Assembly: GCA_020439995.1 (NCBI GenBank)
Contig: JAGROY010000035.1
Span: 1-52,497 of the forward strand
Reading direction: 5' to 3'
Length of the DNA stretch: 52,497 nucleotides
From: Verrucomicrobiia bacterium
GTDB taxonomy: Bacteria > Verrucomicrobiota > Verrucomicrobiia > Verrucomicrobiales > DEV007
Positions within the stretch are counted from its first letter, which is position 1; each line of letters begins with the position of its first letter. Shown piece after piece: positions 7,725 through 16,579 of the stretch. The notes beneath the pieces were generated by a model that ran no database searches, had not been told where the DNA came from, and saw only the letters and a list, made by a program, of their open reading frames with translations. The translations under genes and the position numbers were made by a program.

Positions 7725-10208
7725 TCAATGGAGATAAAGGAACTCGTTTGATCCAAGGAGCGCGTGACAAAACTCGGTGAGTGCTGGAAGCACGTCGGGG
7801 GCTGCACCAACCTGGGGAGGATCACTCATCTGTGCATGAACAAATTTGAGAGCCATCTCAGATTCCTCCGGTTGCGGATTGCGACCATATGCCAGTTGGA
7901 ATGCCTCGGTGATCATCTCCACGGATACGGCATCCGCCCCATGAAGTAGACGGGTGGCGAACGCTTTGGCCCGTTGTAGCGGCCAGTCGTTGTTCACCAG
8001 GAGTAGTGACTGGTTCGGAGTAGTGGTCTGCAGGCGGTTGGGAGCAGATTCAAATCCCGACGGCGCATCAAACGCATACAGCACGGGATCAGGCGTGTTG
8101 CGTATCTTCTTCACGTAGACGCTTCGCACGGGCTGCTGCCCGTCCTTTGAGGGCTGTCCCGAGCCATCTGTCAGCTCTCCTGAAACAGCAAGCATGGCGT
8201 CCCTCACCTGCTCAGCACTGAGTCTCCGCGCTGGAAACCGCCAGAGAAGAAGGTTTGCGGGATCCTGCAGTTTTGCCGTATTCATCGGCTCCTGCCGCGC
8301 CGTCTGCCGATAGGCGGAGCTGGTCATGATCAGCCGGTGCAGAGCCTTCAATTTCCAGCCTTTCTCGATGAATCTGGAGGTAAGCCAATCGAATAGTTCC
8401 GGGTGACTCGGCGGTTCCCCCAATCGGCCGAAATCGTTTGGCGTGGCGACAATTCCGCGACCAAAGTGATGCTGCCAGACACGGTTTACGATTACCCTGG
8501 TCGACAGTGGATTCTCAGGATCCGTAATCCAACGGCCAAGCGCATGGCGCCGGCCGGTGGTGGTTTCGGTTGGCGTTATTTTGGGCGCTGCCTGACCTAA
8601 CAATCTCAGAAACGCAGGCTCCACCAGCTGCTTGCCTTGTCGCGATTTGAGCACTGCGGGTGCAGCCTCGGTGCCAACGTCAGTGGCGATGAATGCCATC
8701 GGCAGCTCCTTTGGCTTCGAGGACTCATACGCCTTCAGCTGCTGCTCCAGTTCCTCGTAGCGCGCTAATGATTCCGGCTGTTTCCCCAGTGCCTTGAGTG
8801 GATCAAAATTGCCGTATTCGTATTCGACCTGTCGCTGCACGAGTTGGGTCAGCTGTTCTTCGTACGGAGTCCTGGCTTCCGTTTCCTTCCGATACATCTG
8901 CTGCACGTCCTCAGGAAACTGGTTTACCGCGTACTCCTTTCGACTGTTCCTCAGTTCGGCAACCATGCCCTCCATTTCTTCACGAATCGACGCCGTCTCT
9001 CTCTCCCACTCAGCAAATGCGTTCTTATAGTTGGCGATCTGCTCAGTCGTTCCCAAAGGACGATGCTCGGGCCACCATGTCGAAGAAAGGAATGCCTGCA
9101 GTGAATAATAGTCCTTCTGTAAAATGGGATCAAACTTGTGGTTGTGGCACTGGGCACAGCCGATCCCCACGCCGAGAAAAACTTCACCCGTCACATTCGT
9201 GATCTCATTCAAGATGAGTTCCCAGTGCATCTTTGCATTGCGCTGGTTGTATTCGTAGATGCCATGGCGAAGGAAGCCAGTGGCCACCAGCGTTTCCGGC
9301 TCATCGGACGCAAACTCGTCCGCAGCCAGTTGCTCCAGGACGAACTGATCGTAAGGCTTGTCTTCGTTGAAAGCACGAATGACATACTCCCGGTAGCGCC
9401 AGGCCTCGGAGCGGAAAAAATCTGCACGGTATCCATCACTTTCCGCGAAGCGAGCGATGTCCAGCCAGTGTTGCCCCCAACGTTCTCCATAACGAGGACT
9501 GGCTAGCAACTCATCGATCAGCTTTTCGACAGCACCATTCGCATCGACGGCGCTGTCGGCAACAAATGCCTCTATCTGCTCAGGCGTCGGTGGCAGACCA
9601 TGCAGATCGAAGTAGATGCGCCGTACCAGCTCTGTGGGGGAAGCTGGAGGTGCAGGATCAAGTCCGACGTCATGCAGGCGTCTGGCGACAAAGCGATCGA
9701 TTGGATGATCACTCCACTCCGCTGGAAACTCCGATATTGGAGCCGGCACAGCAGGATCTGTGACCGGCTGAACCGCCCACCAGTTGTAGTCGTCTGCGGT
9801 GAAGCCGTTTTCATCGAGCGCGACGGCCTTGTCAGGGGCACTCTCCACCGGCCACGGAGCGCCCATCTTCACCCACTGCTCCAGCAGCGCAATGTCAGAA
9901 GCGGGCAGCGGGTGCTTGGGCGGCATTGCCAGATCTTCGTCCGTTCGCCGGATGGCACGGATCAGCAGCGAGCCTTCGACATCGCCGGGTTCCACTGCCG
10001 CACCGCTCTCACCACCGCGATTGATTCTTTCAATGCTGTCGAGCCGAAGACCGCCTTTCTGTTTCCCTTCGCCATGACACTTGAAGCAATTTCCGGCCAG
10101 TAGCGGTCGGATATTTGCTTCAAAAAATTGCAGATGTTCCCGCTCTTCAGCATGCCCTGTCGCCGCAGAGGCAACCAGCATCATTAGTAGGCTCCATTGC
10201 AATCTCAT
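7725..10208 (-). CDS. Planctomycete-type cytochrome c protein with DUF1549 and DUF1553
   Basis: An 827-residue exported protein. Residues 1-20 form a signal peptide (MRLQWSLLMMLVASA...). A PSCyt1 cytochrome c domain follows, with heme motif CFKCH (Cys41, Cys44, His45) and an AMPPK segment that can supply the distal Met. After it come a DUF1549 domain (LVRRIYFDLHGLPP) and a DUF1553 domain (RVIVNRVWQHHFGRGIV). Such proteins are abundant in Planctomycetota and Verrucomicrobiota, usually beside a DUF1501 sulfatase-like partner; none is present here. ATG at 10206-10208 is chosen over the upstream TTG because it starts the signal peptide. The gene follows the dienelactone hydrolase gene by 25 bases, so they are probably co-transcribed. 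The substrate is unknown. Confidence 0.9.
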   Translation of the reverse strand: MRLQWSLLMMLVASAATGHAEEREHLQFFEANIRPLLAGNCFKCHGEGKQKGGLRLDSIERINRGGESGAAVEPGDVEGSLLIRAIRRTDEDLAMPPKHPLPASDIALLEQWVKMGAPWPVESAPDKAVALDENGFTADDYNWWAVQPVTDPAVPAPISEFPAEWSDHPIDRFVARRLHDVGLDPAPPASPTELVRRIYFDLHGLPPTPEQIEAFVADSAVDANGAVEKLIDELLASPRYGERWGQHWLDIARFAESDGYRADFFRSEAWRYREYVIRAFNEDKPYDQFVLEQLAADEFASDEPETLVATGFLRHGIYEYNQRNAKMHWELILNEITNVTGEVFLGVGIGCAQCHNHKFDPILQKDYYSLQAFLSSTWWPEHRPLGTTEQIANYKNAFAEWERETASIREEMEGMVAELRNSRKEYAVNQFPEDVQQMYRKETEARTPYEEQLTQLVQRQVEYEYGNFDPLKALGKQPESLARYEELEQQLKAYESSKPKELPMAFIATDVGTEAAPAVLKSRQGKQLVEPAFLRLLGQAAPKITPTETTTGRRHALGRWITDPENPLSTRVIVNRVWQHHFGRGIVATPNDFGRLGEPPSHPELFDWLTSRFIEKGWKLKALHRLIMTSSAYRQTARQEPMNTAKLQDPANLLLWRFPARRLSAEQVRDAMLAVSGELTDGSGQPSKDGQQPVRSVYVKKIRNTPDPVLYAFDAPSGFESAPNRLQTTTPNQSLLLVNNDWPLQRAKAFATRLLHGADAVSVEMITEAFQLAYGRNPQPEESEMALKFVHAQMSDPPQVGAAPDVLPALTEFCHALLGSNEFLYLH

Positions 10209-10233
10209 TATCAGCCCAGTAGATCCCAATCCT

Positions 10234-11040
10234 CTAGCGCCCTAACACTTCCCTAAAGAACGTCCGCATGTGCTCCCACGAGCGTTTGTCTGCATTGTTG
10301 TTGTAGGCGGCTCCCTTGGAGTTGTCATCGCCTGCATCCGGTTTGGTGAAAGAATGCACGGCCCCGCTATACGAGATCATCTGCCAGTCCACGCCTGCGT
10401 CATTCATTTCCTTTACGAACGCATCGATACTTTCCTCTGGAACGTACGGGTCATCGGCCCCGTGGCAAATCAGCACCTTCGCCTTGATGTTTTTTCCGTC
10501 CTCCGGCTTGGGCGAATCCAGCCCACCGTGGAATGAAACAATTCCCTTCACATCCGCACCGGAGCGCGCAAGTTCGATGACACCCGTGCCACCGAAGCAG
10601 TAGCCGATCGCGGCCAGATTCTCAGAATCGCAGTGTTTGTGCTTCTTGAGAACGTCAAGCGCGGCATTCAAGCGCTTGCGGAACAGAGTCCGGTCCGATT
10701 TGTAGATTCCCGCTTGCACACCGCATTCCTTAGGATTCGCAGGACGCACACCTTTGCCGTAGACATCCGCAGCAAAAGCGATGAATCCCAGCTCTGCCAG
10801 TTGCCGGGTGCGCTCTTTGGCATAGTCTTGTAATCCCGTCCAATCGTGAATCACCAGAATTCCCGGCCGCATCTCGTCCGCCTTCAGGTCAGCGGGAGCG
10901 GCAAAGTAACCGTTCAACGGTGCTGCATCATCTCCATAGATCACTTCGTCCGTTGTGACTGCAGGATCATCAGCCATTAGCGTAGCAGGAAAGAAAACCG
11001 TGACTGCCATGGGCACAAGTAAGGAGCGGAAAAAACTCAT
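10234..11040 (-). CDS. Exported dienelactone hydrolase-family protein
   Basis: A 268-residue alpha/beta hydrolase of the dienelactone hydrolase family. The Cys nucleophile is in GYCFGG (Cys148), the acid in HGADDP (Asp196 or 197) and the His in AVHSF (His229), giving the Cys-Asp-His triad usual for the family. The first 23 residues form a signal peptide (MSFFRSLLVPMAVTVFF, cleavage near LMADD), so it acts in the periplasm or outside. ATG at 11038-11040 is preferred to an upstream start because it begins the signal peptide. It is the promoter-proximal gene of a likely pair with the cytochrome c protein downstream. The true substrate is not known; many family members are general esterases. Confidence 0.87.
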   Translation of the reverse strand: MSFFRSLLVPMAVTVFFPATLMADDPAVTTDEVIYGDDAAPLNGYFAAPADLKADEMRPGILVIHDWTGLQDYAKERTRQLAELGFIAFAADVYGKGVRPANPKECGVQAGIYKSDRTLFRKRLNAALDVLKKHKHCDSENLAAIGYCFGGTGVIELARSGADVKGIVSFHGGLDSPKPEDGKNIKAKVLICHGADDPYVPEESIDAFVKEMNDAGVDWQMISYSGAVHSFTKPDAGDDNSKGAAYNNNADKRSWEHMRTFFREVLGR

Positions 11041-11338
11041 TGGATAATGGTCGATACTCATCATGCAGGGAGCCTAGCGGTTACCAAGTGGATTTGCCAG
11101 AGGAAACCCTGCAACCTCTGCAACCTCTGCAACTGGCGCAACTGGCCTACGAAGTCTTACGTCCGTGAGGCAGGAACCAGAGCAGACAGAGGGAGGCATT
11201 CGTCAAAAACAAGATCCAAGGGGTGCGTTATTCATTAGCCCGCTTGCGCTTTCCATTCCTGTGGGACTGTCCTGACTGAATCATTCTAGCATCTCGATCA
11301 TTGCACTTGCAGCCAAAGCCCCCTATTCTCCCCTCAAG
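11041..11338. other. Intergenic region between divergent genes
   Basis: Nothing coding is supported here. The only frame (11047-11238) reads through a tandem repeat and gives low-complexity Cys-Asn-Leu stretches. The region separates the minus-strand hydrolase operon from the plus-strand TPR gene and must contain both promoters. No good -35/-10 pair was identified. Confidence 0.5.
11109..11144. repeat. Four imperfect 9-bp tandem repeats (CTGCAACCT-type)
   Basis: Units CTGCAACCT, CTGCAACCT, CTGCAACTG and GCGCAACTG follow each other without gaps at 11109-11144. The array is purely intergenic and has the look of a slippage-prone minisatellite. Confidence 0.8.
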
Positions 11339-14002
11339 ATGAGCAAGCTGAATCGGGACTGGCAACAGCGGCATTTGCGGGAAATTTCTCCGCTGCTCGG
11401 GCTTGTTCTTGGCATCGCGGCAATGGCCCTGCCATCTGCTGGAGATCCGGGGGTGCCACCAGCGGAAGTGGCGGCAGCGCTGGAAATGCTGGATGCGGAC
11501 AGCTATGCCGACCGTGAACGTGCGTCGCACGCACTGTGGCTGGCGGGAGTCCCTGCGGAACCATTCCTCGAGAAGGCGCTTGGACACCCGAAAATCGAGG
11601 TGCGGGCGCGGGCAAGACGCGTGCTTCAGCTGCTCAGGTTCGGCCTGGATGCGAATGCCAGCCCGCAGCAGTGGGGGTTTATCCAGGAGTTTCACTCGAG
11701 TGAACCGGAGAAGCAGGCGACGATTATTTTTCAGATGCTGCAAAAAGGCGAGTCCAGTCTGGCGCTACGCCTGCTGGACGGGGCCGGGAGTTCCAGACCG
11801 AACCTCCTCGCACAACTGGATGGACAATTGGAACAAGCACTTCCTGCGATTCTCATCAAAGGTGATCTGGATGAAGCACGGAGACTCATCGACCTTCTGG
11901 CTTCGTGCGGGCATCGCCTTCGCTACGCGGCGTGGTTTCATTATGTGACGGGCACGATTGATGATTCAGCAGCACGTCTGGCAGCATTGACCGCACCAGA
12001 TGCTCTGACCCGGCGCAGGCTATACTATCTGGCACTCGCACGAGGCGATACCGATCTGGCGGCGCTGTTGGCAGAGGCCCTTGACTTAGTGGAAGAGGAG
12101 CGAGGTTTCGGGATGGCCGACATCACGCCCGCAGAATTCGCAAAACAATCAGCGGACACCAGTCGTGACCAGGTCGAGCTGCTGGGTTTTCTCGCGGCCC
12201 ATGCGAGACTTTCTGCAGATGACAAGGCATTCCACGGCCATCTGGCGGGACTGGAACGCGTAGCGAGATTGAGCAAATCGGAACTCCCCTTCTGTCTCGA
12301 AGCGATGATGATCAATGGTGACATCGCAGGTGCCATCAAAAGCTCCTCGTCAGCGATGGAACCCTTTCGCATTCGAGCCCGGCAGTGGAAAATCCGGGAG
12401 GCACTCCAGTCGCTGGGAATCACCGCGCAGGCTCCACCCTTTTCGCCCTGGATCGAGACCATCTGCAACCGGATCAAGACGACTACAAGACTGAGCACCC
12501 GACAGGAACTGCTCAAGTATCCCTACGCTCTCGCCGAGCTATGCATTCAAACCGGCGAACAGGCCGAGGCCGAACGCATATGCAGGCTCACCGCTGACGC
12601 ATTGCTAGCAGCCGATCGACTTGGCTTTCACCAGGCAATCCGCTTCGAGACCGAACTGGGGCTCGACGCTCTTGCAAAAGAACACGCCCTTAAAGCTCTG
12701 AGCATTGGCACACCGGAGATCTCAATTTTTCTCGGCATGTATGGGAAAGACAACCAGCACGCACGCAACTGGTTCGACTACCTGCGATCGATCGCTGATG
12801 ACCATGCAGCCGCACCGGAAGAACGCCTTCGCCTTTTGGCATTACTGTTAGGAAAATACGAAACAGGCAGTGCTGCCCGAGATGAAATCACGCCTCTCAT
12901 AACGGCAGCATTCGAGGCAAAGAATCCACTCAGAGGCACCCGAAAATCGACCTGGGCCACCACCTTGGCTTACACAGCATCTTTGCACGGAGTGCCATTG
13001 CCGGATGGCTTCTCGCTGGCGGCTGAGGACACTGACGCATTGAAGCCAGAGGAAGCAAAGGACACTCCGACATTGCCTATGGCCACGCGGATGCTTGGCA
13101 GGGCAAATGCCGTTCTTAGCCCCTACGGCACTGGCTGGATTGTCGATATTGGCCAGGAATCACCAGGGGCTGAATTCACCTGCCCGTTTTCGGGAAATAA
13201 GTTCATCATCCCTCCCCTGTTGGAAAATACGGCCCTGCTTCGCCCACTGACAAATGATCGCATCAGAGCACTACGCGACACTGGCATCGCGCATTTCGCC
13301 GCTGGCCAGCACCAAGAAGCTGTTGCAGCCTTCAGTCAGGCGGTTGAAGCCTCCGGTAACCAGGCATCCCCCATCCTGCTCTACCAGCTTGGCGAAGCGA
13401 TGATTGCTTCCGGGGATACTACTGGTGGTGCCGCCCGCCAACTTCAGGCCCGGTTGCTCGCGCCGCTTACATCAGACCGACTGGAGTTTATCGAGTACCT
13501 CTGGGAACAGGGAAAGACTGACGAAGTCGCGGAAGAATGCCGGTTCCTGTATCTCGGCGACCAGTCCCGTATCAGCAGTGCGGACGGCGGAATGTTCGAC
13601 ATCGTTGCGCGATTTCTTGAGAAGTCAGATCCGCTCAAAGCGGCTGACCTTTGGGAGATAAAACTGCTCACCGCCCTGCGGAAACAACACGGCAGCACGC
13701 TGGCGGATACGCTGGAGTCGCGCTTCCGCATTCATCACACCCGTGCCATCGGCTACCAGCAGTTTGGCGATCTGACGGCATCCCTGGACGAAGTCCGCAG
13801 TGCCGCCGAGATGCTGCCGGCAGACGCCCGCCTGGCTGAAGCCCTTGCCCCATTATTACAGCAGAATGCCGTACAAAAAGGCGCCGCCGAGCTCCTCAAT
13901 GCCGTCGAGACCGAGGCGCGCAACGCGGCATCTCAATTTCCAGACAGCACAATGCTCCAGGAGAACCTTGCGCGTATCGAGGCGGTTACTCGAACCCCAT
14001 AA
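11339..14002 (+). CDS. Large HEAT/TPR-repeat protein of unknown function
   Basis: An 887-residue protein starting with a signal peptide or membrane anchor (LLGLVLGIAAMALPSAG, residues 19-35). A HEAT-like stretch follows (SYADRERASHALWLAG, then REARARARR-type helices), then a long series of helical pairs with TPR spacing. A clear TPR (residues about 645-680) reads RDTGIAHFAAGQHQEAVAAF. Between helical parts, residues near 615-630 hold a FTCPFSGNKF segment that may be a beta insertion. It is probably a periplasmic scaffold for protein-protein contacts. No enzyme motif is seen, and neighbours give no firm link. The ATG at 11339 is the only start consistent with the signal segment. Confidence 0.8.
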   Translation: MSKLNRDWQQRHLREISPLLGLVLGIAAMALPSAGDPGVPPAEVAAALEMLDADSYADRERASHALWLAGVPAEPFLEKALGHPKIEVRARARRVLQLLRFGLDANASPQQWGFIQEFHSSEPEKQATIIFQMLQKGESSLALRLLDGAGSSRPNLLAQLDGQLEQALPAILIKGDLDEARRLIDLLASCGHRLRYAAWFHYVTGTIDDSAARLAALTAPDALTRRRLYYLALARGDTDLAALLAEALDLVEEERGFGMADITPAEFAKQSADTSRDQVELLGFLAAHARLSADDKAFHGHLAGLERVARLSKSELPFCLEAMMINGDIAGAIKSSSSAMEPFRIRARQWKIREALQSLGITAQAPPFSPWIETICNRIKTTTRLSTRQELLKYPYALAELCIQTGEQAEAERICRLTADALLAADRLGFHQAIRFETELGLDALAKEHALKALSIGTPEISIFLGMYGKDNQHARNWFDYLRSIADDHAAAPEERLRLLALLLGKYETGSAARDEITPLITAAFEAKNPLRGTRKSTWATTLAYTASLHGVPLPDGFSLAAEDTDALKPEEAKDTPTLPMATRMLGRANAVLSPYGTGWIVDIGQESPGAEFTCPFSGNKFIIPPLLENTALLRPLTNDRIRALRDTGIAHFAAGQHQEAVAAFSQAVEASGNQASPILLYQLGEAMIASGDTTGGAARQLQARLLAPLTSDRLEFIEYLWEQGKTDEVAEECRFLYLGDQSRISSADGGMFDIVARFLEKSDPLKAADLWEIKLLTALRKQHGSTLADTLESRFRIHHTRAIGYQQFGDLTASLDEVRSAAEMLPADARLAEALAPLLQQNAVQKGAAELLNAVETEARNAASQFPDSTMLQENLARIEAVTRTP

Positions 14003-14021
14003 GCCAGGAAGAGTCGGCAAG

Positions 14022-14052
14022 AATGGAAAGCAAACCGACGGGGAACGTCGGT
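14022..14052 (-). terminator. Probable terminator for the sugar isomerase gene
   Basis: A perfect 7-bp stem, ACCGACG (14034-14040) with CGTCGGT (14046-14052), encloses a five-base loop. Read on the minus strand it follows the stop of the isomerase gene by 13 bases and is followed by TTTGCTTTCC. It also lies 31 bases after the TPR gene stop, but there is no T-run on that side. Confidence 0.6.
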
Positions 14053-14065
14053 GCTCCGCACCCAA

Positions 14066-15031
14066 CTACGCAAAGTGCTTCCTCAGGAGTTCAAGACTCT
14101 TGGGCACGGCGGTCATCGGGTCTTCTTTTCCTTCAAACTCGAGCGAGACATATCCATGAAAATTGGCGGCTTTCATGATGGCTGCTATCCGTGCGTAGTC
14201 GAGATCAAGCGTGTACCAGTTGCCACCGCCGTAGTAGGTCTTTGATTGCAGCAGCACGGCTCGTGGTGCCAGCTTTGCCAGTCGATCGTAGGGATCTTCA
14301 AGGAAATTGCCTGTATCGAGAGTGACCTGCAACCAAGGCGAGTTGATCGCATCGACGATGCGCAGCACGCCTTCTGGAGTGAGCCCGAGTCCCCAGTGGT
14401 TCTCCATCCCCAGAGTTACTCCCAGCGCTTCCGCCCGGGGGACAATTTTCTCCAGCGAATCAATGACCCACTTGAACCCATCGTCGTCAGTGTAGCCTTC
14501 GAGTCGCGGTTCGATTCCCCGATTTGCCATCAGATCATCAAAACTTTTGGTCGTGCCCCAGCGACCGGTGTTGATCCTCATCGTCGGAATCCCCATCGCT
14601 GCCGCTTTCTCGATGCTGCGGATCGTCTTCTCGATGTTCTCCTGGCGCTTGGCGGCATCCGGCGATACGAATCCCTGGTGCGTGGAGAACCCCATGAGGT
14701 CGAGACCATTGACAAATGCACGCTGCTTCAGCTTCTGCATGTAGGCGTTCGAGTCATCGGTCATCTGCACTTCGAGAATCTCGACGCCATCGAATCCCAT
14801 ACGGGCGGCGTGGTCGATGCAGTTTTCGATCGGCCGGTTGGCTGCCTTCTCTTCGTCAAAGTGCCAGAACGAATATGTGGATACACCGATGCGATTCGGC
14901 CGGGCGGACGGTGACGATTTCTCCTCTTCAGCCTGAAGTGCTGAAGGTAAACCAATGCGGGAAAGAGCAGCGCCAGCAGCCAGGGCCAGGCCAGATGTTT
15001 GGACAAAATTGCGACGATTGATGGATTTCAT
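14066..15031 (-). CDS. Tat-exported sugar phosphate isomerase/epimerase-like TIM barrel
   Basis: A 321-residue protein of the AP endonuclease 2/xylose isomerase-like TIM-barrel family. It begins with a twin-arginine signal (RRNFVQTSG at 6-14, then an Ala-Leu-rich core), so it is exported folded. Barrel landmarks include GVEILEVQM, MRINTGRW, GVTLGMENHW (a metal-ligand Glu) and VTLDTGNFLEDP (Asp ligand), with YVSLEFEGKED near the end carrying the last Glu. These are the positions of a divalent metal site. ATG at 15029-15031 is chosen since it starts the Tat signal. It is divergent from the PQQ-propeller gene with a 108-base gap. The sugar substrate is unknown. Confidence 0.88.
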   Translation of the reverse strand: MKSINRRNFVQTSGLALAAGAALSRIGLPSALQAEEEKSSPSARPNRIGVSTYSFWHFDEEKAANRPIENCIDHAARMGFDGVEILEVQMTDDSNAYMQKLKQRAFVNGLDLMGFSTHQGFVSPDAAKRQENIEKTIRSIEKAAAMGIPTMRINTGRWGTTKSFDDLMANRGIEPRLEGYTDDDGFKWVIDSLEKIVPRAEALGVTLGMENHWGLGLTPEGVLRIVDAINSPWLQVTLDTGNFLEDPYDRLAKLAPRAVLLQSKTYYGGGNWYTLDLDYARIAAIMKAANFHGYVSLEFEGKEDPMTAVPKSLELLRKHFA

Positions 15032-15139
15032 GTGCGGAAGATGCCGGGATGCGTCCAGCATTGCAAGCACCCGGTTTTGGGCTGGCAAACTGCTCCATCA
15101 ATCGCTATAGCACTCTGAAATCCAACACGACCAAACGTT

Positions 15140-16447
15140 ATGACACGCCTGCCTCTCTCACTGCTCTCCAGCCTGCGCCATAGTTCTACCTGCCTCCTGC
15201 TTCTAAGCGGCACGGCGATGATCCATCAGGCCAACGGAGAAGAATGGAGCCGCTTCCGTGGCCCCAACGGAACGGGAATCAGCGATGCGACGACCATTCC
15301 ATTTAACATCAGCAAGGACGTCATCGACTGGTCGATCAAAGTGAAAGGGATCGGGCATTCGTCCCCCGTCGTTTTTGGCGACAAGATTTTCCTCACTTCA
15401 GTGGTGCACGATGATAGCGAGCGCTTTGTGTTGTGTTACAGCACAACAGGCAAAAAGCTCTGGGAGTACAAGACAAAGTTCACCGCGCACGCGTTGCATA
15501 AGTTTAACACCTTCGCGTCTTCGACACCCGCCGTTGACGCAGAGCGGGTCTACGTTTCGTGGACCACGGGAGACCGCCACGAAGTGCTGGCTCTTACCCA
15601 CGACGGGCAGATGGCGTGGTCAAAGGATCTGGGATTTTTCGCCGAAGAACATGGCAGTTCATCATCCCCCGTCGTCTACGAAAAGACCCTTCTGGTAGGC
15701 AACGATCATGCGGCACAGGATGGCGGCTATCTCGCGGGATTGGACGTTGCCACTGGCGACGAGAAATGGAAGATACAACGGCACGCGATCAAGGCGTCAT
15801 TCTCGACCCCGACGATCTACAAGCCAGAGAACGGGCCAGTGCAGGCAATTTTTTCAAGCAACCCTGTAGCTCTGACGGCAGTGGAAGTAGAGACAGGAAA
15901 CGTCGCATGGGAGTACGCGGGCGATTTTCGCAAAGACATTCGCACGGTGGGATCGCCAGTCATCGCCAACGGCATCGTCTTCGCCAGCGCGGGAAGTGGC
16001 GGGAGCGGCAAAGCCTGTGTGGCCATCCGCCCCAATGGTAAAGACGGCAAACCCGAAGTGGCCTGGGAACTGGATCGCGCCCTGCCTTACGTGCCAACCC
16101 CCATAGCAACAAAGGAACACCTGTTTCTGCTTGGCGACAACGGCACCATGTCCTGCATCAATGCGACTACTGGTGAAAGCATCTGGAAAGAACGTGTCAC
16201 CGGAGAAACCTATAGTTCTCCCGTCTGCATCGACGGACGGATCTACTGTATCAGCAGGCGGGGTGAAATGGCGATCGTCGCAGCGAGCCCGACATTCACC
16301 AAAATCGCAGAATACAATTTTGAGTCGCCTATACATGCAACCCCCGCCGTCTCAGGTGATCGGCTCTATGTGCGAACCGAAGGGCGGCTCATTTCCATTG
16401 GCAAACATTCATCGGAAAACGGCCAGGAAGGTGCGGATGCGAATTGA
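15140..16447 (+). CDS. Secreted PQQ-like beta-propeller repeat protein
   Basis: A 435-residue protein with an N-terminal signal peptide (hydrophobic STCLLLLSGTAMI, cleavage near residue 33). After the characteristic opening WSRFRGPNGTG it has repeated propeller blades in which strands such as SSPVVFGDKIFLTS, LLVGNDHAAQDGGYLAGLD and HLFLLGDNGTMSCIN alternate with the tryptophan-docking motif (GKKLWEY, GDEKWKI, ESIWKE). Such outer-membrane or periplasmic propellers are very frequent in Planctomycetota and Verrucomicrobiota; most do not bind PQQ and have no known enzyme activity. No dehydrogenase catalytic residues or c-type heme are seen. No terminator is visible downstream. Confidence 0.87.
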   Translation: MTRLPLSLLSSLRHSSTCLLLLSGTAMIHQANGEEWSRFRGPNGTGISDATTIPFNISKDVIDWSIKVKGIGHSSPVVFGDKIFLTSVVHDDSERFVLCYSTTGKKLWEYKTKFTAHALHKFNTFASSTPAVDAERVYVSWTTGDRHEVLALTHDGQMAWSKDLGFFAEEHGSSSSPVVYEKTLLVGNDHAAQDGGYLAGLDVATGDEKWKIQRHAIKASFSTPTIYKPENGPVQAIFSSNPVALTAVEVETGNVAWEYAGDFRKDIRTVGSPVIANGIVFASAGSGGSGKACVAIRPNGKDGKPEVAWELDRALPYVPTPIATKEHLFLLGDNGTMSCINATTGESIWKERVTGETYSSPVCIDGRIYCISRRGEMAIVAASPTFTKIAEYNFESPIHATPAVSGDRLYVRTEGRLISIGKHSSENGQEGADAN

Positions 16448-16579
16448 TTCGAGAGCAGAGACTAAGATCAGGAAGGGAAAAAACAGTCGAGGATTTCAGG
16501 GGCGTAGTCGCGCTTGCCAATTGGCCAGCAACTACTATTCTGGCGGCCCACTCACATATCTCCTGAAGTTTTTCGTCCA

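Noticed and set aside
7556..7751. Plus-strand frame ending at 7751 whose last 35 codons (FFAALDLDFEVLTDAEHIL...) look protein-like, possibly the 3' remnant of a lost gene
   Set aside because: No start, no recognisable family, frame would need a shift upstream, and it overlaps the end of the DUF1553 gene. Kept only as a note.
11047..11238. Plus-strand frame with Cys-Asn-Leu repeats
   Set aside because: The repeat comes from a 9-bp DNA tandem array; the frame has no other protein-like features.
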